DNA of 64,000 nucleotides from contig NZ_VUJV01000009.1 in the NCBI RefSeq assembly GCF_008373755.1, positions 118,287-182,286 of the forward strand, written 5' to 3'. This DNA comes from Nocardioides humilatus. GTDB lineage: Bacteria > Actinomycetota > Actinomycetes > Propionibacteriales > Nocardioidaceae. The notes beneath the pieces are model-generated. The model did no database searches. It was not told the origin of the DNA and saw nothing but the letters and a program-made list of their open reading frames with translations. The translations under genes and the position numbers were made by a program. This document shows, piece by piece, positions 48,184-55,622 of the stretch (position 1 is its first letter; each line of letters opens with the position of its first letter).

Positions 48184-49098
48184 GTGGAGATCGAGGTCGA
48201 GACCGTCGAGCGGCTGGTGTTCGCCGACGGGTCCCCGGTCCGCGCCGCCTCGGCGGTGGCGCCGTTCGGCGGCGGGTTCGTCGTGGTCCAGGACGACGCC
48301 ACCCACGGTGCGCTGGTCCGGGAGGGCGTGACGGGCGAGGTCCGTCTCCTTCCTCCGGTCCAGGGTCTCGAGGAGTTCAGCGACGCGTCGGGGACCAAGC
48401 ACCTCAAGCCCGACCTCGAGGCCGCCTGTGCCCTCGCGGTCGACGGGGCGCCGGTCCTGTTGATGGGCTCCGGGTCGCTGGCGGCGCGGAAGAGGTGGGC
48501 GCTGCTCGCGATGGTGGAGGGGCGTCCCGAGGTCGCCGTCGCGGAGATGGCGCCGCTGTACGACGCGGTCGCCGCGGCGCTGGACGTCCCGATCGACGCC
48601 CTCAACCTCGAGGGCGCGTGTCTCGTCGACGGCATGCTGCGGTGGTACCTGCGCGGTCTCCCGTCGGCCGGCCTGATGCCCGCCAGCGTGGACCTCCAGC
48701 CCCGGGAAGCCCTCGACGCCGTCCTCGGACGGATTCGGCCGGGTGAGGTGACAGTGCTGAATCCGCGCCGCTACCGGTTGGGCGAGGCCGCCGGCGTCGG
48801 CCTCGCGATCACCGACGCGGTCGGCCTGCCGGACGGCACGGTGCTGCTGAGCGCGGCCGCGGAGGACAGCCCGAACGTGCGTGACGACGGCCCCGTCGTC
48901 GCCTCTGCCCTGGTGCGACTCGACGGCAGCGACGTCGTCGACGTCACCGCGCTGCCGCTGGTCGAGGGCCGGGTGTGCAAGGTCGAGGGCCTCGCGCTCA
49001 CGGAGGTCGACGGGACCCGGGTGCGGGTCATGGCCGTCGTCGACGCCGACGACCCGACAGCCCCTTCGGTGGCGCTGCGGCTCAGGGTCCGGCTCTGA
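48184..49098 (+). CDS. DUF6929-like propeller protein of unknown function
   Basis: 304 residues. Regular beta-strand repeats suggest a five- or six-bladed propeller (VAPFGGGFVVVQDDATHGALV; LNLEGACLVDGMLRWYLRG; CKVEGLALTEVDGTRVRVMAVVDADDP). The LEGA and KVEGLAL motifs resemble the SdiA-regulated / DUF6929 group, whose role is not known. There is no signal peptide. GTG 48184 was chosen, with AAGACT six bases upstream, because the longer open frame reads back through the kinase gene. It may be co-transcribed with that gene, 34 bases upstream. Confidence 0.75.
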   Translation: MEIEVETVERLVFADGSPVRAASAVAPFGGGFVVVQDDATHGALVREGVTGEVRLLPPVQGLEEFSDASGTKHLKPDLEAACALAVDGAPVLLMGSGSLAARKRWALLAMVEGRPEVAVAEMAPLYDAVAAALDVPIDALNLEGACLVDGMLRWYLRGLPSAGLMPASVDLQPREALDAVLGRIRPGEVTVLNPRRYRLGEAAGVGLAITDAVGLPDGTVLLSAAAEDSPNVRDDGPVVASALVRLDGSDVVDVTALPLVEGRVCKVEGLALTEVDGTRVRVMAVVDADDPTAPSVALRLRVRL

Positions 49099-49129
49099 AC
49101 CGCTCGGTCGCGGACCTCGGTCGCCGGGC

Positions 49130-49822
49130 TCAAGCGAAGGTCCAGACCAACAGCTCGGTCGGCACTGCGGCGGTGACCGCGTGGTCGGGCTCGTCGGTGA
49201 AGCAGAAGGCGTCGCCGGCCTGGAGGGGCTCGGCCATCGACGACCGGAGCAGGGCGCCGGAGGCGACGTAGGCGTGCAGCCGCGCAGCGGCGGGGAGGAC
49301 GAGGGTCTCGCCGGCGCCGAGCCGCGCGACGCCGTACGACGCCCCGGCGACGCCGAGCGCGAGCTCAGTGCCGCCGCCGGCGACCGGGATCAGTCCAGCG
49401 CCCGGCACGGCAGCGGCGGTGGAGCCCCGGACATAGGTCGGCGCCACACCGACCTCGTCGGGCCGCAGCCAGACCTGGACGAACCGCGCGGCCCCGTCGG
49501 CCGTGGCGAGCTCGCTGTGCCGGATGCCTGCGCCTGCGGAGAGGACGGCGACCTCGCCCGAGCCCAGGGCACCTTCGGTGCCGAGCGAGTCGACGTGCGC
49601 GAGCGAGCCCGACAGCACTGTCGTCACGATCGCGAGGTCGGCGTGCGCGTGCTCCTCGAAGCCGCGCCCCGACCCGAGCAGGTGGTCGTCGTGGCAGACC
49701 ATCGGCCCGAAGGACAACCACGCCGGGTCGTAGTGCTCTCCGAACGAGAAGGCGTGCTGGGTGCGGCGCCCCTGCTCCCGCTCGACGAACCGGCTCGAAC
49801 TCCTGCGGATGTCAACGCTCAC
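49130..49822 (-). CDS. Pirin family protein (bicupin)
   Basis: 230 residues. The N-terminal cupin carries the iron-binding residues: two histidines in FEEHAHADLAIVT, and His plus Glu in GAGIRHSELA. Pirins of this type include quercetin 2,3-dioxygenases and redox sensors; the substrate is unknown. A GTG start (49822) lies only 11 bases from the divergent GTG of the GH1 gene, with a CACAAT hexamer eight bases upstream on its own strand, so the two promoters must overlap. Confidence 0.92.
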   Translation of the reverse strand: MSVDIRRSSSRFVEREQGRRTQHAFSFGEHYDPAWLSFGPMVCHDDHLLGSGRGFEEHAHADLAIVTTVLSGSLAHVDSLGTEGALGSGEVAVLSAGAGIRHSELATADGAARFVQVWLRPDEVGVAPTYVRGSTAAAVPGAGLIPVAGGGTELALGVAGASYGVARLGAGETLVLPAAARLHAYVASGALLRSSMAEPLQAGDAFCFTDEPDHAVTAAVPTELLVWTFA

Positions 49823-49833
49823 ACTGCAGGATT

Positions 49834-51192
49834 GTGCACGTGACCGCGGTGGCGCACGGGCCGAGGCTGCCCGCCAGCTTCCGCTTCGGTGTGAGCAGCA
49901 CGGCCTACCAGGTGGAAGGGGCCGTCGCCGAGGACGGTCGCGGCCCCAGCATCTGGGACACCTTCTGCGCCGAGCCCGACCGCGTGACCGACGGGAGCGA
50001 CGGGAGCGTCGCGGCCGACCACTACCGCCGGGCCGACGAGGACGTCGCGCTCCTGGGGGACCTCGGGGTCGGCGGCTACCGGTTCTCGATCGCCTGGCCG
50101 CGGGTCCAGCCGACCGGCAGCGGACCGGTCAACGCGGCAGGCCTCGACCACTACGACCGGCTGGTCGACCGGCTCCTCGCGGTCGGCGTCCAGCCGATGG
50201 CGACGCTCTATGCGTGGGACCTCCCGCAGCCATTGGAAGATGACGGTGGCTGGCTCAACCGGGCGACCGTGGATCGCTTCGCCGACTACGCCGCGGTGGT
50301 CGGGGAGCGGCTGGCCGACCGGGTCGAGCACTGGGTCCCGGTCAACGAGCCGAGCGTGGTCACGACGTTCGGATACGCGACGGGCGAGCATGCACCCGGC
50401 AAGCGGCTGATGCTCGACGCGACTCCGGTGGCGCACCACCTGCTCCTCGGTCACGGTCGCGCGGCGATCGCGCTCCGCGCGGCCGGCGCGACGAGCATCG
50501 GCTGTGCCAACAACCACGCCCCTGTCTGGCCGGCGTCCGACGACGACGCCGACGTGGGCGCCTCCAAGCTCTTCGACGCGTTCTGGAACGGCATGTACCT
50601 CGAGCCGATGCTCCTAGGTCGCTACCCGGTCGACCTCGAGCCGCTCCTCGACGGCGTCGTCCGCGACGGTGACCTCGCCACGATCCGCCAGCCGCTCGAC
50701 TTCTACGGGGTCGACTACTACACCCCGATCAGGATCGGGGTCGCGCCCGAGGAGTCGCCGATCCCGTTCGAGTTCCGCGAGGTCGTCGGCTACCCGCGCA
50801 CCGACCTGGAGTGGTCGGTGGTGCCCGAGGCCCTCCGTGAGTGGCTCATCATCTTCCGGGCGCGCCTGCGCGCGGCGCTCCCGCCGATCTACATCACCGC
50901 TGCCGGTTGCTCGTACGACGTCGTTCCCGATGCGGCCGGCGTCGTCGACGACCAGGCCCGCATCGACTTTCACACCGCCCACCTGGCGGCGGTCGCCGAC
51001 GCGATCCGGCTGGGTGTCGACGTACGGGGCTATTACGCCTGGTCGTTCCTCGACGACTTCGCGTGGACGATCGGCCAGCGCGCCCGCTTCGGCCTGGTCC
51101 ACGTCGACCGGGCGACCCAGGAGCGGACGAGGAAGAGGTCGTTCGACTGGTACGCCGCCCTCATCGCCGCGACCGCCACAGGCAACGACTAA
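49834..51192 (+). CDS. GH1 (beta-glucosidase-like) protein without catalytic nucleophile
   Basis: 452 residues with the full GH1 (alpha/beta)8 framework: FRFGVSSTAYQVEGAV, YRFSIAWPRVQP, WVPVNEPSVVTT (acid/base E172 present) and FGLVHVD. The nucleophile motif ITENG is replaced by ITAAG, so Glu is Ala356. The subsite His of HWDLP is Ala127 (YAWDLP), and the Glu of NFEW is Ala410 (DFAWT). Three sugar-contacting residues are thus lost while the fold is kept. Normal retaining hydrolysis is therefore unlikely; it could be a binding protein, a transglycosylase-like enzyme or a pseudoenzyme. The start is GTG 49834, or GTG 49840 (hexamer CAGGAT seven bases upstream). Confidence 0.9.
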   Translation: MHVTAVAHGPRLPASFRFGVSSTAYQVEGAVAEDGRGPSIWDTFCAEPDRVTDGSDGSVAADHYRRADEDVALLGDLGVGGYRFSIAWPRVQPTGSGPVNAAGLDHYDRLVDRLLAVGVQPMATLYAWDLPQPLEDDGGWLNRATVDRFADYAAVVGERLADRVEHWVPVNEPSVVTTFGYATGEHAPGKRLMLDATPVAHHLLLGHGRAAIALRAAGATSIGCANNHAPVWPASDDDADVGASKLFDAFWNGMYLEPMLLGRYPVDLEPLLDGVVRDGDLATIRQPLDFYGVDYYTPIRIGVAPEESPIPFEFREVVGYPRTDLEWSVVPEALREWLIIFRARLRAALPPIYITAAGCSYDVVPDAAGVVDDQARIDFHTAHLAAVADAIRLGVDVRGYYAWSFLDDFAWTIGQRARFGLVHVDRATQERTRKRSFDWYAALIAATATGND

Positions 51193-51275
51193 TCGATTGG
51201 CCGAGCGCGTCTCCGGCGTCAGCAGGGAGCAAGCGAGCTTGCGCCGGCCGTCTCCCGCCGCGCTGCCGGCTCGGA

Positions 51276-52418
51276 CTAAGCAAGCGCCTTCGCCATTCGC
51301 CGCACGATCTCGGTGAGCCGTTCGGCGTTGGTGGCGATGTTGAGCCGCACGTGGCCGGGCAGCCCTTCGTGGAAGTCGTGACCGGGGTTGACCCGGACCC
51401 GGCCGTGCTCGAGCGCGACGGCGCTCGGGTCGTCGTGGCCATAGGCGCGCAGGTCGATCCACGCGAGGTAAGTGGCTTCGAGGGGACGCATCCGGGCGTC
51501 GGGCAGGTGCTCGGCGAGCAGCTCGGCGAGCAGGTCGCGCTGGTCGGAGAGTCGCGCACGCAGGGCGTCGAGCCAGTCGTCGCACTCGGTGTAGGCGGCG
51601 ATCGCCGCGACCACGCCGAGGGGTGACCAGGAGTCGTTGCGGGCCATGGGGACAGCGAGGAGGAGGTCGCGCGTGGCGGGATCGGGGGCGATGATCTGGG
51701 CGCACTTGAGGCCCTGGGTGTTGAACGCCTTCGACCCGGCGACGATCGCGACCGCGTGGTCGGCGGTGCCCTCGAGCGACAGGTAGGGAACGTGCTGCGG
51801 TGAGCCGGCGAGCACCAGCGGCGCGTGGATCTCGTCGCTGACGACGCGGGCGCCGTGGCGGACCACGACGTCGCGGATGCCCTCGAGCTCGGCGCGGGTG
51901 AACACGCGACCCCACGGGTTGTGCGGCTGGGTGAGCAGGAGCGTGCGGGCGCCGTCGGCGAACAGCCGGTCGAGGTGGTCGAGGTCGATCTCGGCGCGCT
52001 CGGCATCGGGGTCGACGACGAGGTCGACCCGCTGCCGCCCGGTGATCTGCGCGATCGACAGCTGGGGCGGGTAGCCCGGGATCGGCATCACGACCGGGCC
52101 GTGGTCGGAGAGCAGGTCGAGTGCGAGCCGTACGCCGGCGGTGACGTCGGCCGTCGGGATCACGTCGAGCGGATCGATCTTGTGGCCGAACTGGCGGGCG
52201 GCGAAGCCGGCGTAGGCGGCGCCGAGCTCGCCGCCCTCGTCGAACGGCGGATAGCCGGTGAGGCCGCGCGCGACGGCGTCGGCCAGGGCTGCGGCGATCG
52301 GCGGGGCCCACGCGTAGTCGCTCTCCGCGACCCAGGCGGGCAGCACGTCGTCGTCGACCAAGCCCCACTTGCAGGGCAGGGCGTAGCGGAGCTCCTCGTC
52401 GGTGCGGTCCACGATCAC
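51276..52418 (-). CDS. MalY/PatB-type aminotransferase (cystathionine beta-lyase-like)
   Basis: 380 residues. This is a class I/II PLP enzyme of the MalY/PatB group: PCKWGLVDDDVLPAWVAESDYAWAPPI at the start, the cofactor lysine in AGSKAFNTQGLKCAQ, and the LLTQPHNPWGRVF loop with VVSDEIHAPLV. Such proteins cleave C-S bonds, for example of cystathionine. GTG 52418 was chosen because TAGGGT lies seven bases upstream and homology starts there; the frame continues upstream but belongs to the TetR region. The 83 bases between the GH1 gene and this one hold no recognisable site. Confidence 0.9.
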   Translation of the reverse strand: MIVDRTDEELRYALPCKWGLVDDDVLPAWVAESDYAWAPPIAAALADAVARGLTGYPPFDEGGELGAAYAGFAARQFGHKIDPLDVIPTADVTAGVRLALDLLSDHGPVVMPIPGYPPQLSIAQITGRQRVDLVVDPDAERAEIDLDHLDRLFADGARTLLLTQPHNPWGRVFTRAELEGIRDVVVRHGARVVSDEIHAPLVLAGSPQHVPYLSLEGTADHAVAIVAGSKAFNTQGLKCAQIIAPDPATRDLLLAVPMARNDSWSPLGVVAAIAAYTECDDWLDALRARLSDQRDLLAELLAEHLPDARMRPLEATYLAWIDLRAYGHDDPSAVALEHGRVRVNPGHDFHEGLPGHVRLNIATNAERLTEIVRRMAKALA

Positions 52419-52425
52419 GGGGACC

Positions 52426-52431
52426 ACCCTA
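52426..52431 (-). promoter_or_regulatory. -10 hexamer of probable leaderless promoter (aminotransferase)
   Basis: On the minus strand TAGGGT is followed after seven bases by GTG 52418. It is just downstream of the TetR stop (52439). Confidence 0.5.
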
Positions 52432-52438
52432 GGTCGGC

Positions 52439-52996
52439 TCAGGGAAGCGCGCCCTCGATCAGCAGGTGGATCTCGTCCATCGTGTCGCGCAACGGTGCGA
52501 TCGACTGCTCGGCCCGGCAGAGGGCGATCGCGCCCTCGACCGACGCCACCACGAACAGCGCCAACCGCGGCGCGCGGGCCGCGTCGATGCTGGCCTCGGT
52601 CATCAGGTCGGTCAGCGTCTGCTGCCACGACGCCAGCACCTCGGTCGCGACGCTGCGCAGCTCGGCGTCGTCACCGGTCGCGACCGCGAAGACCGGACAC
52701 CCGGTGGTGAACTCGGTGCTCTCGAGCAGGCTGCGCCACTCCTCGCCGAACGCGTCGAGCGCCGCCACCGGTCCGCGCTCGCGGCTGACGAGCAGACGCC
52801 GGTTGATGGCCGCACCGATCGTGCGCACGGCCTCCTCGATCAACTGCTGTCGGCCCCCGGGGAAGTGGTGGTACGTCGACCCGATCGGCACCCCCGCCTC
52901 CTTTGCGAGGTCACGCAGGCTGAGGCCGCCCACGCCGCGCGCGCCGAGCATCTGCGCGGCGCCGTAGACCATCCGGGTGCGGGTGTCGGTTGCCAC
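52439..52996 (-). CDS. TetR family transcriptional regulator
   Basis: 185 residues. The HTH (about 10-55) reads GAAQMLGARGVGGLSLRDLAKEAGVP and GSTYHHFPGGRQQLI. The effector domain contains GCPVFAVATGDD and is of the AcrR/YxaF-like LmrA type. GTG 52996 has TAGACT six bases upstream and no ribosome site. A 16-base palindrome TATGACGACTGTCATA lies just before it and would cover the -35 region. The MalY-type aminotransferase follows downstream with 20 bases between. Confidence 0.9.
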   Translation of the reverse strand: MATDTRTRMVYGAAQMLGARGVGGLSLRDLAKEAGVPIGSTYHHFPGGRQQLIEEAVRTIGAAINRRLLVSRERGPVAALDAFGEEWRSLLESTEFTTGCPVFAVATGDDAELRSVATEVLASWQQTLTDLMTEASIDAARAPRLALFVVASVEGAIALCRAEQSIAPLRDTMDEIHLLIEGALP

Positions 52997-53002
52997 CCCG
53001 GC

Positions 53003-53033
53003 AGTCTACGGCGCTCCTATGACGACTGTCATA
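53003..53033 (-). promoter_or_regulatory. TetR promoter with palindromic operator
   Basis: On the minus strand the -10 hexamer TAGACT (53003-53008) lies six bases before GTG 52996. TATGAC-GACT-GTCATA (53018-53033) has perfect six-base arms at the -35 position, suggesting autorepression. Confidence 0.6.
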
Positions 53034-53039
53034 CGCGCG

Positions 53040-55049
53040 TCAGAGCGCCGCGGCGACCTCGGTGCCCTGCTCGATCGCGCGCTTGGCGTCGAGCTCGGCG
53101 GCCACGTCGGCGCCGCCGATGATCGTGCGGCCCGGCGCAGCGAGGTCGCGGACCGACTCTTGACCGGCGCAGAGGACGACGTGGTCGACCTCGATCACCT
53201 CGGTCACGCCGTCGACGGTGAGGTGGAGGCGGACGCGGTCGCCGGAGGCGGTCGGCTCGATGAGGTCGTACGACGCCCCGCTGATCTGGCGCACGTCCGA
53301 CTGCTTGAGCACGGCGCGGTGCGCCCACCCGGAGGTCTTGCCGAGGCCGATGCCGATGGGCGTGGTCTTGCGCTGGATGAGGGTCACCTCGCGCTGAGCT
53401 GCGCGCGGCTTGGGCTCGGTGAGGCCGCCGCGGTGCAGGCTCGGGTCGCCGACGCCCCAGTGCGCCATCCACTCGTCGGGCGTCTCGCCCGGATCGTGGG
53501 TCAGCCACACCGACACGTCGACGCCGATGCCGCCCGCGCCGATCACGGCGACCTGGCGACCGGGCACGACCTCGCCGGACAGGACCTGGTCGTAGCGCAG
53601 CACGCGCTCGTGGTCGACGCCCGGGATGGCGGGGATGCGCGGCGTCACGCCGGAGGCGAGCACCACGTCGTCGTACGACGCCAGCTCGGCGTCAGTCGCG
53701 ACCGTGTTGAGACGCACGTCGACGCCCAGCACCTCGAGGCGGCGACGGTAGTAACGGAGCGTGTCGCGGAAGTCCTCCTTGCCGGGGACCGCCATCGCGA
53801 GACGGAACTGACCGCCGATCTCCGAGGACTTCTCGAAGAGGGTGACCCGCAGGCCGCGCTCGGCGGCCGACACCGCGGTGGCGAGGCCCGCCGGTCCGGC
53901 GCCGACCACAGCGACGGAGCGCCGGGTGCGGGTCGGGGTGAGGACCAGCGTGGTCTCGCGGCCGGCGCGCGGGTTGACCAGGCAGGAGGCCTTCTTGTTC
54001 TTGAACACGTGGTCGAGGCAGGCCTGGTTGCAGGCGATGCAGGTGTTGATCTCGTCGGCGCGCGCCTCGGCGGCCTTGTTGACGAACTCCGGGTCGGCCA
54101 GCAGCGGCCGCGCCATCGAGACCAGGTCGGCCTTGCCTTCGGCGAGGATGCCCTCGGCGATCTCGGGGGTGTTGATGCGGTTGGACGCGCAGACCGCCAC
54201 CGACACCTCGGCCTTGAGACGGGCGGTGTAGTCGATCCAGGCGCCGCGGGGGACCTGGGTGATGATCGTGGGGACGCGCGCCTCGTGCCAGCCGATGCCG
54301 GTGTTGAGCACGGTGACGCCGGCGTCCTCGAGCTTGTGGGCGAGCTCGATGGTCTCGTCCCAGGTCTGGCCGTCCTCGACCAGGTCGAGCAGGGAGATCC
54401 GGTAGACGATCGGGAAGTCGGCGCCCACGAGCTCGCGGGCCCGGCGCACGATCTCGACGGGGAAGCGCATCCGCTTCTCGGCGGTGCCTCCCCACTCGTC
54501 GGTGCGGTCGTTGACCCGCGAGGTGAGGAACTGGTTGATGAGGTAGCCCTCGGAGCCCATGATCTCGACCGCGTCGTAGCCGGCCTTCTTGGCCAGTGCG
54601 ACCGACTGCGCGAAGTCGCTGGCTGTGCGGTCGACGTCCTTGGTGGAGAGACGGCTGGGCTTGAACGGCGTGATCGGCGACTTCTTGCTCGACGCGGAGA
54701 CGTTGAGCGGCGAGTAGCCGTAGCGACCGGCGTGCAGCACCTGCAGCGCGATCGCGCCGCCCTCGGCGTGCACCGCGTCGGTCACCTGCTCGTGGCGGGC
54801 GGCGTGCATCCGGCTCGACATCTGCGAGCCGAACGGCTTGAGCCAGCCGCGGACGTTGGGGGAGAAGCCGCCGGTGATGATGAGGCCGACGCCGCCCTTG
54901 GCGCGCTCGGCGTAGAAGGCCGCCAGCTTCGGGAGGTCCCAGCGGTGATCGTCGAGACCCGTGTGCATCGAACCCATCACCACGCGGTTGCGCAGCGTGA
55001 CCGGGCCGAGGGAGATCGGCTCGAGCAGGTGGGGGTAGGGGCTGGTCAC
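53040..55049 (-). CDS. FAD/FMN/4Fe-4S NADH:flavin oxidoreductase (2,4-dienoyl-CoA reductase-like)
   Basis: 669 residues. The N-terminal Old Yellow Enzyme barrel (about 5-350; RNRVVMGSMHTGLD; ALQVLHAGRYGYSP; YRISLLDLVEDGQTW) is followed by the iron-sulfur cysteines in CIACNQACLDHVFKNKKASC. A C-terminal FAD/NAD-binding half follows (VAVVGAGPAGLATAVSAAERG; VAVIGAGGIGVDVSVWL). This architecture matches FadH and relatives that reduce enoyl or dienoyl thioesters and similar alkenes. GTG 55049 was chosen since it overlaps the PadR stop (GTGA) and homology begins there. The upstream PadR gene probably controls it. Confidence 0.92.
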   Translation of the reverse strand: MTSPYPHLLEPISLGPVTLRNRVVMGSMHTGLDDHRWDLPKLAAFYAERAKGGVGLIITGGFSPNVRGWLKPFGSQMSSRMHAARHEQVTDAVHAEGGAIALQVLHAGRYGYSPLNVSASSKKSPITPFKPSRLSTKDVDRTASDFAQSVALAKKAGYDAVEIMGSEGYLINQFLTSRVNDRTDEWGGTAEKRMRFPVEIVRRARELVGADFPIVYRISLLDLVEDGQTWDETIELAHKLEDAGVTVLNTGIGWHEARVPTIITQVPRGAWIDYTARLKAEVSVAVCASNRINTPEIAEGILAEGKADLVSMARPLLADPEFVNKAAEARADEINTCIACNQACLDHVFKNKKASCLVNPRAGRETTLVLTPTRTRRSVAVVGAGPAGLATAVSAAERGLRVTLFEKSSEIGGQFRLAMAVPGKEDFRDTLRYYRRRLEVLGVDVRLNTVATDAELASYDDVVLASGVTPRIPAIPGVDHERVLRYDQVLSGEVVPGRQVAVIGAGGIGVDVSVWLTHDPGETPDEWMAHWGVGDPSLHRGGLTEPKPRAAQREVTLIQRKTTPIGIGLGKTSGWAHRAVLKQSDVRQISGASYDLIEPTASGDRVRLHLTVDGVTEVIEVDHVVLCAGQESVRDLAAPGRTIIGGADVAAELDAKRAIEQGTEVAAAL

Positions 55050-55576
55050 TGGTGTGCCTCCAGATATTCGGTGAGCCATGCGATCCACGTCTCCTCCATG
55101 AGGATGCCGCCGCGGAGCACGAGGTACTGGTCGAGCTCGAGCCCGGCCAGAGAGTGGGGTGCGGGATAGTCCCGCTTCATCAGCTGTCGGTAGTGGTCGA
55201 GCCGGGCGTGGTGGTCGACCAGCCGAGCGCGTACGACGTCCAGCACCGCCCCCGGCTCTCCGAACGACGCTCCGCGGAGCTTGACCGCGAGGTCGCTGCG
55301 CAAGGGTGTGTCGGGGGTGGGCTCGGCGAGCCAGTCCGCCAGCGCGGTCGCGCCGAGCGGGGTGACGTCGTAGACCTTCTTGTCGGGCCGGCCCCGCTGG
55401 GCGACGGTCTCGACCCGCACCCAGCCGTCGGTCTCCATGCGCCCGAGGACGCGGTAGATCTGCTGGTGCGTCGCGCTCCAGAAGAATCCGATCGACCGGC
55501 CGAAGCGCTGGGCGAGCTCCAGCCCCGACGCAGGCTGCTCACGCAGTGCGACGAGGAGGGCGTGGTCGAGGGCCAT
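55046..55576 (-). CDS. PadR family regulator of the dienoyl-CoA-reductase-like gene
   Basis: 176 residues. The winged helix is at the N terminus (ALLVALREQPASGLELAQRFG, FFWSATHQQIYRVLGRMETDGWV, RGRPDKKVYDVTPLG). A C-terminal dimerisation region of the PadR_C type follows (LVDHHARLDHYRQLMKRDYP). A CACACT hexamer lies six bases before ATG 55576 and no ribosome site is seen. A perfect 14-base palindrome lies 22-35 bases upstream. It overlaps the flavoenzyme gene by four bases. Confidence 0.92.
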   Translation of the reverse strand: MALDHALLVALREQPASGLELAQRFGRSIGFFWSATHQQIYRVLGRMETDGWVRVETVAQRGRPDKKVYDVTPLGATALADWLAEPTPDTPLRSDLAVKLRGASFGEPGAVLDVVRARLVDHHARLDHYRQLMKRDYPAPHSLAGLELDQYLVLRGGILMEETWIAWLTEYLEAHQ

Positions 55577-55597
55577 GGCAGCAGTGTGCGCTACCTA

Positions 55598-55611
55598 TGC
55601 AACTAGTTGCA
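55598..55611. promoter_or_regulatory. 14-base perfect palindrome, probable PadR operator
   Basis: TGCAACTAGTTGCA lies just upstream of the PadR start. Its size, AT-flanked symmetry and position next to an autoregulated PadR gene fit a PadR operator. Two bases more on the plus strand lead into the stop region of the next reverse gene. Confidence 0.6.
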
Positions 55612-55622
55612 AGCTAGGGTGA

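Noticed and set aside
52977-55169. A 730-codon open frame antisense to the dienoyl-CoA-reductase-like gene
   Set aside because: Shadow frame of a gene with clear FMN, Fe-S and FAD motifs on the reverse strand.
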